A DNA stretch of 64,000 nt from positions 4,216,001 through 4,280,000 of the forward strand of contig NZ_CP049919.1 in the NCBI RefSeq assembly GCF_015624425.1, given 5' to 3'. This document shows, in pieces, positions 52,054 to 62,534 of this stretch. The translations under genes and the position numbers were made by a program. The DNA is from Roseateles sp. DAIF2 (GTDB taxonomy: Bacteria; Pseudomonadota; Gammaproteobacteria; Burkholderiales; Burkholderiaceae_C). Below the pieces are notes generated by a model. The model saw only the letters and a program-made list of their open reading frames with translations, did no database searches and was not told the DNA's origin. The number at the start of each line of letters is the position of its first letter. The stretch's first letter is position 1.

Positions 52054-52256
52054 CAGGCGGGCTCGGCGGGGTCGGTGGCCTGTTCCAGACGCGCGATCAG
52101 GTCGCGCAGCGCCAGGCGGCGCTTCTTCAGGCGCTGCAGCGCCAGCTCATCGAGCGGCTGCTGCTGGGCCAGGCGGTCGATCATCACGTCCAGATCGGCA
52201 TGCTCGATGCGCAGTTCGATCAAGCGGCGCGACAGGGAGTGCAGTTGTTCGTCCAT
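52053..52256 (-). CDS. YdcH/DUF465-like small coiled-coil protein
   Basis: 67 residues, all helical, with a heptad pattern (LIELRIEHADLDVMIDRL, LQRLKKRRLALRDLIARLEQ). This matches the YdcH/DUF465 family of short proteobacterial proteins with no assigned function. It is translationally coupled to the helicase gene. Confidence 0.8.
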   Translation of the reverse strand: MDEQLHSLSRRLIELRIEHADLDVMIDRLAQQQPLDELALQRLKKRRLALRDLIARLEQATDPAEPA

Positions 52257-52335
52257 GAGCCCAAAGAATGGTGGGTGGACAGACCGCCCGCCACCGTTTG
52301 CCGATTATAGTTTTGGCACAACCGATGACCACCGC

Positions 52336-53103
52336 ATGACCCGCAGCCCGCCCGGATTCCGACTCACCGCCGCCACCGGCACCCATCGTGGCGACCGCAT
52401 GTACCAGCAGGACCAGGTGGAGGTGATCGGCCATCCCCGCCACGCCGGCTGCCTGCTGGCCGTGCTGGCCGACGGCATGGGCGGCAAGAGCGGGGGCCGC
52501 AAGGCCGCCGACCAGGTGGTGCTGACCGCCCAGCAGCTGTTCGAGCGCTATGTGCCGGGCGAGGAGGCGCCGGAGCAGTTCCTGGCCCAGCTGGCCTCGG
52601 AAGCGCATCTGATGATCAAGCTGACCGCGATCGCGACCGAGGAGGAGCCGCACAGCACCCTGGCCGCCTTCCTGGTGATGCCGGACCGCAGCTGCCACTG
52701 GGTGCATACCGGCGATTCGCGCCTCTACCATTTCCGCGGCACCGGCCTGCTGAGGCGCTCAATGGACCATTCCTTCGTGCAGCGCCTGCTCGACGAGGGC
52801 CAGATCACCGAAGCCGAGGCGGCGGTGCATCCGCAGTCCAATCTGCTGACCGGCTGCCTGGGCACGGTGCAGGAGCCCGATCCCAGCCTGGCCCAGACCG
52901 AGCGGCTGGAGGTGGGCGACAGCCTGCTGGCCTGCAGCGACGGGCTCTGGCATTACTTCACCCCGCGCGAGCTGGGCACCGTGCTGCAGAGCCTGCCGCC
53001 GCGCGAGGCGGCCGAGCTGCTGATCGAGAAGGCGCGCCAGCGCGCCCATGGCGGCGGCGACAACCTGTCGCTGGCGATCGTCCGGATCGAAGCCCTGAGC
53101 TAA
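52336..53103 (+). CDS. PP2C-family serine/threonine phosphatase
   Basis: 255 residues, one PPM domain. Metal-binding aspartates lie in HRGDRMYQQDQ (D20, D26), VLADGMGG (D46), WVHTGDSRLYHFR, LLACSDGLWHYF and HGGGDNLSLAIVR. It removes phosphate from Ser/Thr proteins in Hanks-kinase or stress pathways. No partner kinase or forkhead-domain protein lies nearby, so it stands alone between divergent ydcH and a convergent secreted protein (4-nt overlap). A TATA-rich spot (52303-52311) may be its promoter. Confidence 0.92.
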   Translation: MTRSPPGFRLTAATGTHRGDRMYQQDQVEVIGHPRHAGCLLAVLADGMGGKSGGRKAADQVVLTAQQLFERYVPGEEAPEQFLAQLASEAHLMIKLTAIATEEEPHSTLAAFLVMPDRSCHWVHTGDSRLYHFRGTGLLRRSMDHSFVQRLLDEGQITEAEAAVHPQSNLLTGCLGTVQEPDPSLAQTERLEVGDSLLACSDGLWHYFTPRELGTVLQSLPPREAAELLIEKARQRAHGGGDNLSLAIVRIEALS

Positions 53104-53759
53104 GGCTTGCCGGCAGGCCCCGAGGCGGCGCGACCGCCCGGCAGGGCCTTGATCTCCTCGGCCGTCGGCACCGGCAGCTGGATACCCGGCTTGCGCTGGG
53201 CGGCCCGCTCCTTTTCGCGCCGCTGCGCGTGCTCGCGCTGCTCGTTGGACAGCTGCTGGCGCTGACGCGCCAGCACGCGATGGCGCTCGGCGCTGCGTTC
53301 GCCGCGCTCGATGTCGCGCTGCACGGCCCGCGCATGGGCCTGCGGGTCCGGGCGCTCCGGCGTCGCACGCGGGCCGGCCGGCGCGACGGGAGCCGGCGGC
53401 GGCGCGGCAGCGGCGGCGCGCACCTGGTTCTGGCGGCGCTGGGCCTCGTCCTCGGCCGCGGCGCGCTGACGCTCGGCCACGCGCTGGCGCTGCGCCTCGG
53501 AGCGGGCGAGGCGCGCCTGCGCATCCAGCGCCTGCTCGCGCGCGACCACCGGTGCCAGCGCGGCGGCGCGCTCGCGGCGCGCCTCCTGCTCGCAGGCATT
53601 GACATTGAAGCGCGCGGCGCATGCGCGCGAGGCCTCGGCATGGCGGGCATTGATGCGCGCGCGCTCCGCCGCCAGGGCGGCGCGGTCCGGCAGCGGCTCG
53701 GCTGCAAACGCCGGCAGCGCGGCCAGCAGGAGCATCGTCATCAGCGGCTTGGGGTTCAT
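53100..53759 (-). CDS. Secreted Arg/Ala/Glu-rich helical protein
   Basis: 219 residues with a signal peptide (PLMTMLLLAALPAFA, cleavage near 19). The mature part is a charged coiled coil rich in Arg, Ala, Glu and Gln, broken by a Pro/Ala linker (about 118-140), with a Pro-rich C-terminus. Two cysteines (C47, C56) in the segment ACAARFNVNACEQEAR may form a disulfide; similar cysteine pairs occur in other betaproteobacterial hypothetical proteins, as I recall. I cannot assign a function. It lies just downstream of zapE. Confidence 0.75.
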   Translation of the reverse strand: MNPKPLMTMLLLAALPAFAAEPLPDRAALAAERARINARHAEASRACAARFNVNACEQEARRERAAALAPVVAREQALDAQARLARSEAQRQRVAERQRAAAEDEAQRRQNQVRAAAAAPPPAPVAPAGPRATPERPDPQAHARAVQRDIERGERSAERHRVLARQRQQLSNEQREHAQRREKERAAQRKPGIQLPVPTAEEIKALPGGRAASGPAGKP

Positions 53760-53768
53760 CGGCAGGCC

Positions 53769-54869
53769 TCAGGTCAGCGAGGTGTCCACCTCGCGGCGGG
53801 CCAGCGAAAGGTACTCCGCACTCTGCATCTCCTGCAAGCGCGAGACGGTGCGCGGAAACTCGTGCGCCAGCGGGCCCTCGGTGTAGAGCCGCTCCGGCGG
53901 CACCGCGGCCGAGATGATCAGCTTGACCCGGCGGTCGTACAGCACGTCGACCAGCCAGGTGAAGCGGCGCGCCTCGCTGGCCAGGCGCGGCGGCATCTCC
54001 GGCACATTGGACAGGATCAGGGTGTGGAACTGGCTGGCCAGCTCCAGATAGTCGTTCATCGAGCGCGGGCCGCCACACAGGGTCTGGAAATCGAACCAGA
54101 CCACGCCGCCGGCGCGGCGATGCGCCTGCAGCTCGCGGTGCTCGATGTGCAGCAGCGGGCTCTCGTCGCGCGCCTCGGACAGCGACTCGAAGGCCTCGGT
54201 CAGCGCCGCGTCGGCGCGCGCATCCAGCGGATGGTGGTAGAGCTCGACATGCTCCAGCGAGCGGCGCCGGTAGTCGGTGCCGGCGTCGACATTGATCACC
54301 TCCAGTTTCTCGTTGAGCAGCGCGATCGCCGGCAGGATGCGCTCGCGGTGCAGGCCGTTCGGGTAGAGCTCGTCGGGCTGGAAGTTGGAGGTGGTGACGA
54401 TCGAGACGCGGTGCTTGAACATCGCGTCCAGCAGGCGGTGCAGGATCATCGCGTCGGTGACGTCGGCGACATGGAACTCGTCGAAGCAGATCAGGCGAAA
54501 GCGCTTGGCGATGCGCTTGCCCAGTTCCTCAAGGGGATCGGCGATGCCCTTCAGATCCTGCAGCTCGCGGTGCACCTCGCGCATGAACTCGTGGAAATGC
54601 AGGCGCGTCTTGCGCGTCAGCGGCACGGCCTGGAAGAAGCAGTCCATCAGGAAGCTCTTGCCGCGCCCCACCCCGCCGTACATATAGACGCCGCGCGGCA
54701 GCGGCGGATGGCGCAGCAGCTTGGTCACCGCATTACTGCGGCGCGCCTTGTAGTCGGCCCATTCGTCCTGGCAGCGCTGCAGGCTCTGGATGGCGCGCAG
54801 CTGGGCCGCATCGGCTGTGTAGCCGCGTTCGGCGAGGGTCTGCTGATACAGCTCAGTGACAGAGGTCAT
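53769..54869 (-). CDS. zapE: Cell division ATPase ZapE
   Basis: 366 residues of the AFG1/ZapE family. Walker A GGVGRGKSFLMD near 69 and Walker B LICFDEFHV. In E. coli it acts on the Z ring under stress. ATG 54869 is preferred over an upstream TTG because family members start at SVTELYQQTL. It lies downstream of the 2-oxoglutarate dehydrogenase set, behind a terminator. Confidence 0.92.
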   Translation of the reverse strand: MTSVTELYQQTLAERGYTADAAQLRAIQSLQRCQDEWADYKARRSNAVTKLLRHPPLPRGVYMYGGVGRGKSFLMDCFFQAVPLTRKTRLHFHEFMREVHRELQDLKGIADPLEELGKRIAKRFRLICFDEFHVADVTDAMILHRLLDAMFKHRVSIVTTSNFQPDELYPNGLHRERILPAIALLNEKLEVINVDAGTDYRRRSLEHVELYHHPLDARADAALTEAFESLSEARDESPLLHIEHRELQAHRRAGGVVWFDFQTLCGGPRSMNDYLELASQFHTLILSNVPEMPPRLASEARRFTWLVDVLYDRRVKLIISAAVPPERLYTEGPLAHEFPRTVSRLQEMQSAEYLSLARREVDTSLT

Positions 54870-54890
54870 CGGAAGGGAATCCAGCAAGGC

Positions 54891-54916
54891 AAAGGGGCGA
54901 CCGAAGCCGCCCCTTT
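54891..54916 (-). terminator. Terminator after lpdA
   Basis: 9-bp stem AAAGGGGCG/CGCCCCTTT with an 8-nt loop, 24 nt past the lpdA stop. The T-run on the minus strand is short. Confidence 0.65.
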
Positions 54917-54940
54917 CACTTTGACACGCGTGAAGCGCGA

Positions 54941-56365
<1,425 letters not shown>

Positions 56366-56436
56366 GAATATTCCTTCTTGCGCATACCCCGACGCTGCGG
56401 GGCGTAGCGAGCGGGATGCAGGGCTAGACGCGGGTG

Positions 56437-56479
56437 TCGGGGAACCGGAACGTAGCAGCGCTACGTGAGGATTCCCCGA
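56437..56479. repeat. Nested inverted repeat between sucB and lpdA
   Basis: Outer arms TCGGGGAA (56437-56444) and TTCCCCGA (56472-56479) enclose a symmetrical 6-nt internal loop and inner arms CGTAGC/GCTACG (56451-56465) around a 3-nt tip. Another hairpin CCCCG/CGGGG lies at 56387-56402. Together they fill most of the 158-nt gap. No T-run follows. Confidence 0.6.
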
Positions 56480-56523
56480 TCGGGCCCCGCAACGACGCCA
56501 TGCGCCCGCGCAGTAGCCCTAGA

Positions 56524-57777
<1,254 letters not shown>

Positions 57778-57849
57778 GATGTGAATTCTTTCGGTTCTGA
57801 ACGCGGGCAACCCCGCGCCGCTCGGGCGGCACGGGGTTCCGGGTGCTGA

Positions 57850-60702
57850 TTACTTCGTCAGGATGAAGCCCTTGAGCTTGGCGAAGGCCTGCTCCAGCAG
57901 GGCCTTCTGCTGCTCCTGGTGCAGGTGGGCGTAACCCACGGCCGGCGAGGCGGAGGCCGGGCGGCCGGCGTAGCCGAGCTTCTGGCCGTCCTGCATGTTC
58001 TCGTGGATGTAGTGCTGCACGAAGAACCAGGCACCCTGGTTCTGCGGCTCGTCCTGGCACCAGACGATCTCGCTCAGGTTCGGGTACTTCTTGAGCTCGG
58101 CGGCGAAGGCCTTGTGCGGGAAGGGATAAAGCTGCTCGACGCGGATGATGGCCACGTCCTTCTTGTCGCCGCGCGCCTTGACCAGGTCGTAATAGACCTT
58201 GCCCGAGCAGGCGATCACGCGCTTGACCTTGGCCGCATCGATCTCGGCGTTCAGCTCGGCGATCACGGTGCGGAACTCGCCCTTGGTGAACTCGGCGATC
58301 GGCGAGGTGGCGTCCTTGTTACGCAGCAGCGACTTCGGGGTCATGATGACCAGCGGCTTGCGGAACATGCGCAGTTGCTGACGGCGCAGCAGATGGAAGA
58401 TCTGCGACGCGGTCGTCGGCTGGACGACTTGCATGTTGTTGTCCGCGGCCAGCTGCATGAAGCGCTCCAGGCGGGCCGAGCTGTGCTCGGGGCCCTGGCC
58501 TTCATAGCCGTGCGGCAGCATCATCGTCAGGCCGTTGGAGCGGCCCCACTTCACTTCGCCGGAGGCGATGAACTGGTCGATCACCACCTGGGCGCCGTTG
58601 ACGAAGTCACCGAACTGGGCTTCCCAGATCGTCAGGGTCTGCGGGTCGGCGCTGGCATAGCCGTACTCGAAGCCCAGCACCGCCTCTTCGGACAGGATGG
58701 AGTCGATCACGACGAACGGGGCCTGGCCTTCCGCGACGTTCTGCAGCGGGATGTAGGTGCCCTCGTCGAACTTCTCGCGGTTCTGGTCGTGCAGCACGGC
58801 ATGGCGGTGCACGAAGGTGCCGCGGCCGCAGTCCTCGCCGGACAGGCGCACCGGGTAGCCGGAGGCGACCAGCGAGGCGAAGGCCATGTGCTCGCCCATG
58901 CCCCAGTCGATGTTGATCTCGCCGCGGCCCATCGCGGCGCGGTCGGCGATCACCTTCTCGACCAGCGGATGCGCCTTGAAGTTGCCCGGCAGGGTCGTGA
59001 TCTTCTCGGCCAGGCGCTTGAACTCGGCCACCGGCAGCGCGGTGTCGCAGCTGTCGGTCCACTTCTTGCCCAGGTAGGCCGACCAGTCGGTGGCGTACTT
59101 GCTCTTGAAGTTGGTCAGCACCGGGTCCACCGTGTGGCGGCCCTCGTCCATCGCGGCGCGGAAGGCCTTGGCCATCGCGTCGGGGCCGTCGGCCGGCAGC
59201 ACGCCCTGGGCCACCAGCTTCTCGCCGTACAGCTTGCGGGTGCCCGGGTGCTGGGCGATCTTCTTGTACATCAGCGGCTGGGTCAGAGCCGGCGTGTCCT
59301 GCTCGTTGTGGCCCAGCTTGCGGAAGCAGACGATGTCGACGACCACGTCCTTGTTGAACTCCTGGCGGTATTCCAGCGCCAGCTGGGTGGCCAGCACCAC
59401 GGCTTCCGGATCGTCGCCATTCACGTGCAGCACCGGGGCCTCGATCATCTTGACGACGTCGGAGCAATACAGGGTGGAGCGGGTGTCGCGCGGGTCGGAG
59501 GTGGTGAAGCCGATCTGGTTGTTGATCACCAGATGCACCGTGCCGCCGGTGTAGTAGCCGCGGGTCTGGGCCAGCGCCAGGGTCTCCATCACGACGCCCT
59601 GGCCGGCGAAGGCCGCATCGCCGTGCACCAGCACCGGCAGGACCTGGTCGCCTTCCTGGTCGCCACGGCGGTCCATGCGGGCCTTGACCGAGCCCTCGAC
59701 GACCGGGTTGACGATCTCGAGGTGGGAGGGGTTGAAGGCCAGCGACAGGTGGACCGGGCCGCCCTGGGTGGACACGTCGCTGGAGAAGCCCTGGTGGTAC
59801 TTGACGTCACCGGCCGGCAGGTCTTCCGGCGCGGTGTGCTCGAACTCGGCAAACAGGTCCTTGGGCATCTTGCCCAGGGTGTTGACCAGCACGTTCAGGC
59901 GGCCGCGGTGGGCCATGCCGATCACGATCTCCTGCACGCCCATCTGGCCGCCGCGCTGCACCAGTTCGTCCATCGAGGCGATGAAGCTCTCGCCGCCTTC
60001 CAGCGAGAAGCGCTTCTGGCCGACGTACTTGGTGTGCAGATAGCGTTCCAGGCCTTCGGCGGCGGTCAGGCGGCCGAGGATGTGCTGCTTCTTCTCGGCA
60101 CTGAAGGACGGCTTGGAGCGCACCGACTCCAGGCGCTCCTGCCACCAGCGCTTTTCCACCTGGTCGGTGATGTGCATGTACTCGGCACCGATCGTGCCGC
60201 AGTAGGTCTCACGCAGGGCCTGCACGATCTCGCGCAGGGTCATCTGCTCGGCCTTGGAGAAATAGGTGTTCGTCGCGCTGAACGAGATGTCCATGTCGGA
60301 CTCGCTCAGGTCGTAGAACGCCGGCTCCAGCTCGGGAATCTTGGGGCGCTCGGTGCGCTTGAGCGGATCCAGGTCGGCCCAGCGCGAACCGACATTGCGG
60401 TAGGCGGCGATCAGCGACTGCACATGGACCTGCTTGCGGGCCACGGCCAGGTCGGCGCCGGAGGCCTTGTTGCCGAAGGCATTGGCCTTGGCGCGCTGTG
60501 CGAAGGATTCGATCACGGGGGCATGGGCCACGTCGCGGGCCTCGCTGCCATCGGTGGCCGGCACATGCTGGAGCGCATCGAAATAGGCGCGCCAGTTGTC
60601 GGGCACGGAACCCGGGTTGTCGAGGTAGGCCTCATACATCTCTTCGACGTAAGGCGCATTGCCCCCGAACAGGTACGAATTCGACCTGTATTGCTGCATC
60701 AT
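57850..60702 (-). CDS. sucA: 2-oxoglutarate dehydrogenase E1
   Basis: 950 residues. A thiamine diphosphate enzyme of the TCA cycle that decarboxylates 2-oxoglutarate. The N-terminal SYLFGGNAPYVEEMYEAYLDNP is typical for E2 binding; GMAHRGRLNVLVNTLGK, FRKLGHNEQDTPALTQP and GQGPEHSSARLERFMQL are core motifs. ATG 60702 is followed directly by a second ATG; GAAGG lies 11-15 nt upstream. First gene of sucA-sucB-lpdA. Confidence 0.97.
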   Translation of the reverse strand: MMQQYRSNSYLFGGNAPYVEEMYEAYLDNPGSVPDNWRAYFDALQHVPATDGSEARDVAHAPVIESFAQRAKANAFGNKASGADLAVARKQVHVQSLIAAYRNVGSRWADLDPLKRTERPKIPELEPAFYDLSESDMDISFSATNTYFSKAEQMTLREIVQALRETYCGTIGAEYMHITDQVEKRWWQERLESVRSKPSFSAEKKQHILGRLTAAEGLERYLHTKYVGQKRFSLEGGESFIASMDELVQRGGQMGVQEIVIGMAHRGRLNVLVNTLGKMPKDLFAEFEHTAPEDLPAGDVKYHQGFSSDVSTQGGPVHLSLAFNPSHLEIVNPVVEGSVKARMDRRGDQEGDQVLPVLVHGDAAFAGQGVVMETLALAQTRGYYTGGTVHLVINNQIGFTTSDPRDTRSTLYCSDVVKMIEAPVLHVNGDDPEAVVLATQLALEYRQEFNKDVVVDIVCFRKLGHNEQDTPALTQPLMYKKIAQHPGTRKLYGEKLVAQGVLPADGPDAMAKAFRAAMDEGRHTVDPVLTNFKSKYATDWSAYLGKKWTDSCDTALPVAEFKRLAEKITTLPGNFKAHPLVEKVIADRAAMGRGEINIDWGMGEHMAFASLVASGYPVRLSGEDCGRGTFVHRHAVLHDQNREKFDEGTYIPLQNVAEGQAPFVVIDSILSEEAVLGFEYGYASADPQTLTIWEAQFGDFVNGAQVVIDQFIASGEVKWGRSNGLTMMLPHGYEGQGPEHSSARLERFMQLAADNNMQVVQPTTASQIFHLLRRQQLRMFRKPLVIMTPKSLLRNKDATSPIAEFTKGEFRTVIAELNAEIDAAKVKRVIACSGKVYYDLVKARGDKKDVAIIRVEQLYPFPHKAFAAELKKYPNLSEIVWCQDEPQNQGAWFFVQHYIHENMQDGQKLGYAGRPASASPAVGYAHLHQEQQKALLEQAFAKLKGFILTK

Positions 60703-61156
60703 CTCTCGCTCACCTTCTGCCCCGGTTTCCAAGGCTGCTGGCTGGTAAATAAACCTTCCGCGACACGGCTCGACCGGTTGGCGGATTGCGACCCGCCTTG
60801 ACTGTTGCCAGAAAAGGGGACGGGAAGGACCAAAAAAAGTCTCGGGGCGGACTGTAGCACCGCTGGCTAACCCTAGGTGCCCGCTTGCGCTTTGTCATGA
60901 GCCGGCGTGCTTTTGTCGCGCATGCTTGAGGGTTCTCGGCAACAGCGGGCCGGCGCTGAAGCGCGAGGGCCTGATTTTTCGCGCGCCAATCGCACAAACG
61001 GGCCGTCGCGGACGAAACCGGCCGAAACCCAAGGCCCGGAGCGCTCGTTTGCAAACGTTTGCGAATCGCCACCCCATCCCCTAGACTCGCCCTTGCACAC
61101 GCGCCAGGGCCCCGCGATTGAATGGTCCGGCGTCGGGACCATTCAGGAGAGTTCCC
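60703..61156. other. 454-nt intergenic region, sucA and oxygenase promoters
   Basis: The longest non-coding stretch in the window, between two divergent genes. The sucA side has a run of seven A's (60832-60838) and no clear -10/-35 pair. The oxygenase side holds the operator-promoter described at 61046-61087. Open frames here (for example within 60873-61142) are short and share no likeness with any family I know. Confidence 0.6.
61046..61087 (+). promoter_or_regulatory. LacI/PurR-like operator over a sigma-70 promoter
   Basis: Two perfect 12-bp palindromes overlap: CGTTTGCAAACG (61046-61057) and GCAAACGTTTGC (61051-61062). The second equals the core of the E. coli PurR box and has the central CG of LacI/GalR-family operators. 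A -35-like TTGCGA (61059-61064), a 17-nt spacer and a -10-like TAGACT (61082-61087) follow, so a bound repressor would block the -35. The oxygenase ATG is 69 nt further on. Confidence 0.7.
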
Positions 61157-61999
61157 ATGCAAGTCAAAGTCGTTGACTACCGGGCCGCGGACGCGGCCGA
61201 GCAGTTCACCCGCTCGCTGCACGAAACCGGCTTCGGCGTGCTCGTCAACCACCCGCTCCAGCAGGCCCTGGTCGAGAAGATCTACGCCGACTGGCTGGCC
61301 TTCTTCAACGGCCAGGAGAAGCAGGACTACGCCTTCTCGAAGGAGACCCAGGACGGCTATTTCTCCACCGAGATCTCGGAAACCGCCAAGGGCTTCACCC
61401 AGAAGGACATCAAGGAATACTTCCATGTCTATCCCTGGGGCCGCATCCCGCCGCAGCTGAAGGCCGATGCGCTGAGCTATTACGAGCAGGCCAACGACCT
61501 GGCGCGCGAGCTGCTGTCCTGGGTCGAGCGCCACACGCCGCCCGAGATCGCCCGGCATTACCGCGAGCCGCTGTCCCACATGATCCAGGACAGCCGGCTG
61601 ACCCTCCTGCGCGTGCTGCGCTACCCGCCGCTGACCGGCCATGAGCCCGCCGGCTCGCTGCGCGCCGCGCCGCATGGCGACATCAACCTGCTGACCATCC
61701 TGCCCGCGGCCAACGAGCCGGGCCTGCAGGTGCAGGCCAAGGACGGCGCCTGGGTCGATGTGCCGGGCGACTTCGGCATGCTGATCATCAATATCGGCGA
61801 CATGCTGCAGGAGGCCTCGCAGGGCTATTACCCCTCGACCCAGCACCGCGTCGTCAATCCGAGCGGCGAAGGCGCGAAGAAGAGCCGCGTCTCGCTGCCG
61901 CTGTTCCTGCATCCGCGCGAGGATGTGGTGCTGTCGGACCGCTACACCGCCCATACCTATCTGGAGGAGCGCCTGCGCGAGCTGGGCGTCAAGAAGTAG
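61157..61999 (+). CDS. 2-oxoglutarate/Fe(II) oxygenase, isopenicillin N synthase-like
   Basis: 280 residues. The double-stranded beta-helix iron site is H173/D175 (APHGDIN) and H230 (STQHRV), with R244 in KSRVSLPLF to bind 2-oxoglutarate. The N-terminal FGVLVNHPLQQALVEKIYADW is the DIOX_N-type domain. This is the plant/bacterial 2OGD superfamily; the substrate cannot be predicted. ATG 61157 has AGGAGA 8 nt upstream. It is transcribed alone from a promoter with a LacI-like operator, and it stands beside the 2-oxoglutarate dehydrogenase genes that consume its co-substrate. Confidence 0.9.
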   Translation: MQVKVVDYRAADAAEQFTRSLHETGFGVLVNHPLQQALVEKIYADWLAFFNGQEKQDYAFSKETQDGYFSTEISETAKGFTQKDIKEYFHVYPWGRIPPQLKADALSYYEQANDLARELLSWVERHTPPEIARHYREPLSHMIQDSRLTLLRVLRYPPLTGHEPAGSLRAAPHGDINLLTILPAANEPGLQVQAKDGAWVDVPGDFGMLIINIGDMLQEASQGYYPSTQHRVVNPSGEGAKKSRVSLPLFLHPREDVVLSDRYTAHTYLEERLRELGVKK

Positions 62000-62024
62000 C
62001 CGGCGCCCCGCCGCGCTGCAGGAA

Positions 62025-62051
62025 GAAGCCGGCCGCTGCGCCGGCTTTTTT
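62025..62051 (+). terminator. Terminator of the oxygenase gene
   Basis: 7-bp stem AAGCCGG/CCGGCTT with a 9-nt loop and a run of T's, 26 nt after the stop. Confidence 0.8.
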
Positions 62052-62091
62052 CATGGCTTCGCCGGCGCCACCGCTGCCCTACATTGGACCC

Positions 62092-62433
62092 ATGCGGCAA
62101 CAGGCGCGTCAGCTCGTGATCGAGATCCATCCGGAAGCCCCGGCCAAGCCGGCCCTGGGCGCGCCCTGCAATGGCTGCGGCGTCTGCTGCCTGGTCGAGC
62201 CCTGCCCACTGGGCAGGCTGATCAGTCGCCGGCGCCAGGGCGCCTGCCGCGCGCTGCGCTGGCGCTCCGAGGAGCGGCGCTATGTCTGCGGCATGCTGGC
62301 CGCGCCGCGGGAGGTGCTGGGCTGGCATGGCCGCCTGGCGCGGCGCTGCATGCCGCTCTTGCAACGCCTGGCGCGGCGCTGGATCTCGGCCGGCAGCGGC
62401 TGCGACGCCAGCCTCGAAATCGACGATCGCTAA
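62092..62433 (+). CDS. Small cysteine-cluster protein, YkgJ-like
   Basis: 113 residues with nine cysteines: C26, C29, C32, C33 and C38 in CNGCGVCCLVEPCPLG, then C52, C66, C86 and C104. The spacing resembles the zinc/iron-chelating CxxCxxCC cluster of the YkgJ family. The rest is rich in Arg and Trp. No signal peptide or membrane segment. The start at 62092 is placed at the ATG before RQQARQLVIEIHPEA; an earlier ATG at 62053 falls next to the upstream terminator. Function unknown. Confidence 0.75.
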   Translation: MRQQARQLVIEIHPEAPAKPALGAPCNGCGVCCLVEPCPLGRLISRRRQGACRALRWRSEERRYVCGMLAAPREVLGWHGRLARRCMPLLQRLARRWISAGSGCDASLEIDDR

Positions 62434-62534
62434 GCACGCCACAGCCCCGGGCAAGCCATTAGTTCGGCGGTCGGTGCTGCGGACTAGGATGATTCTTCCT
62501 ACCCCTCCCCCACGCCTCTTGGAGTAAGCCGAAG

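Noticed and set aside
50050..53103. A 1017-codon plus-strand frame that ends with the PP2C phosphatase
   Set aside because: Only the last 255 codons match a protein family. The upstream part is antisense to the helicase and ydcH genes; the phosphatase starts at 52336.
60873..61142. A small minus-strand gene between sucA and the oxygenase
   Set aside because: No ribosome-binding site, no family likeness, and it overlaps the operator-promoter region.
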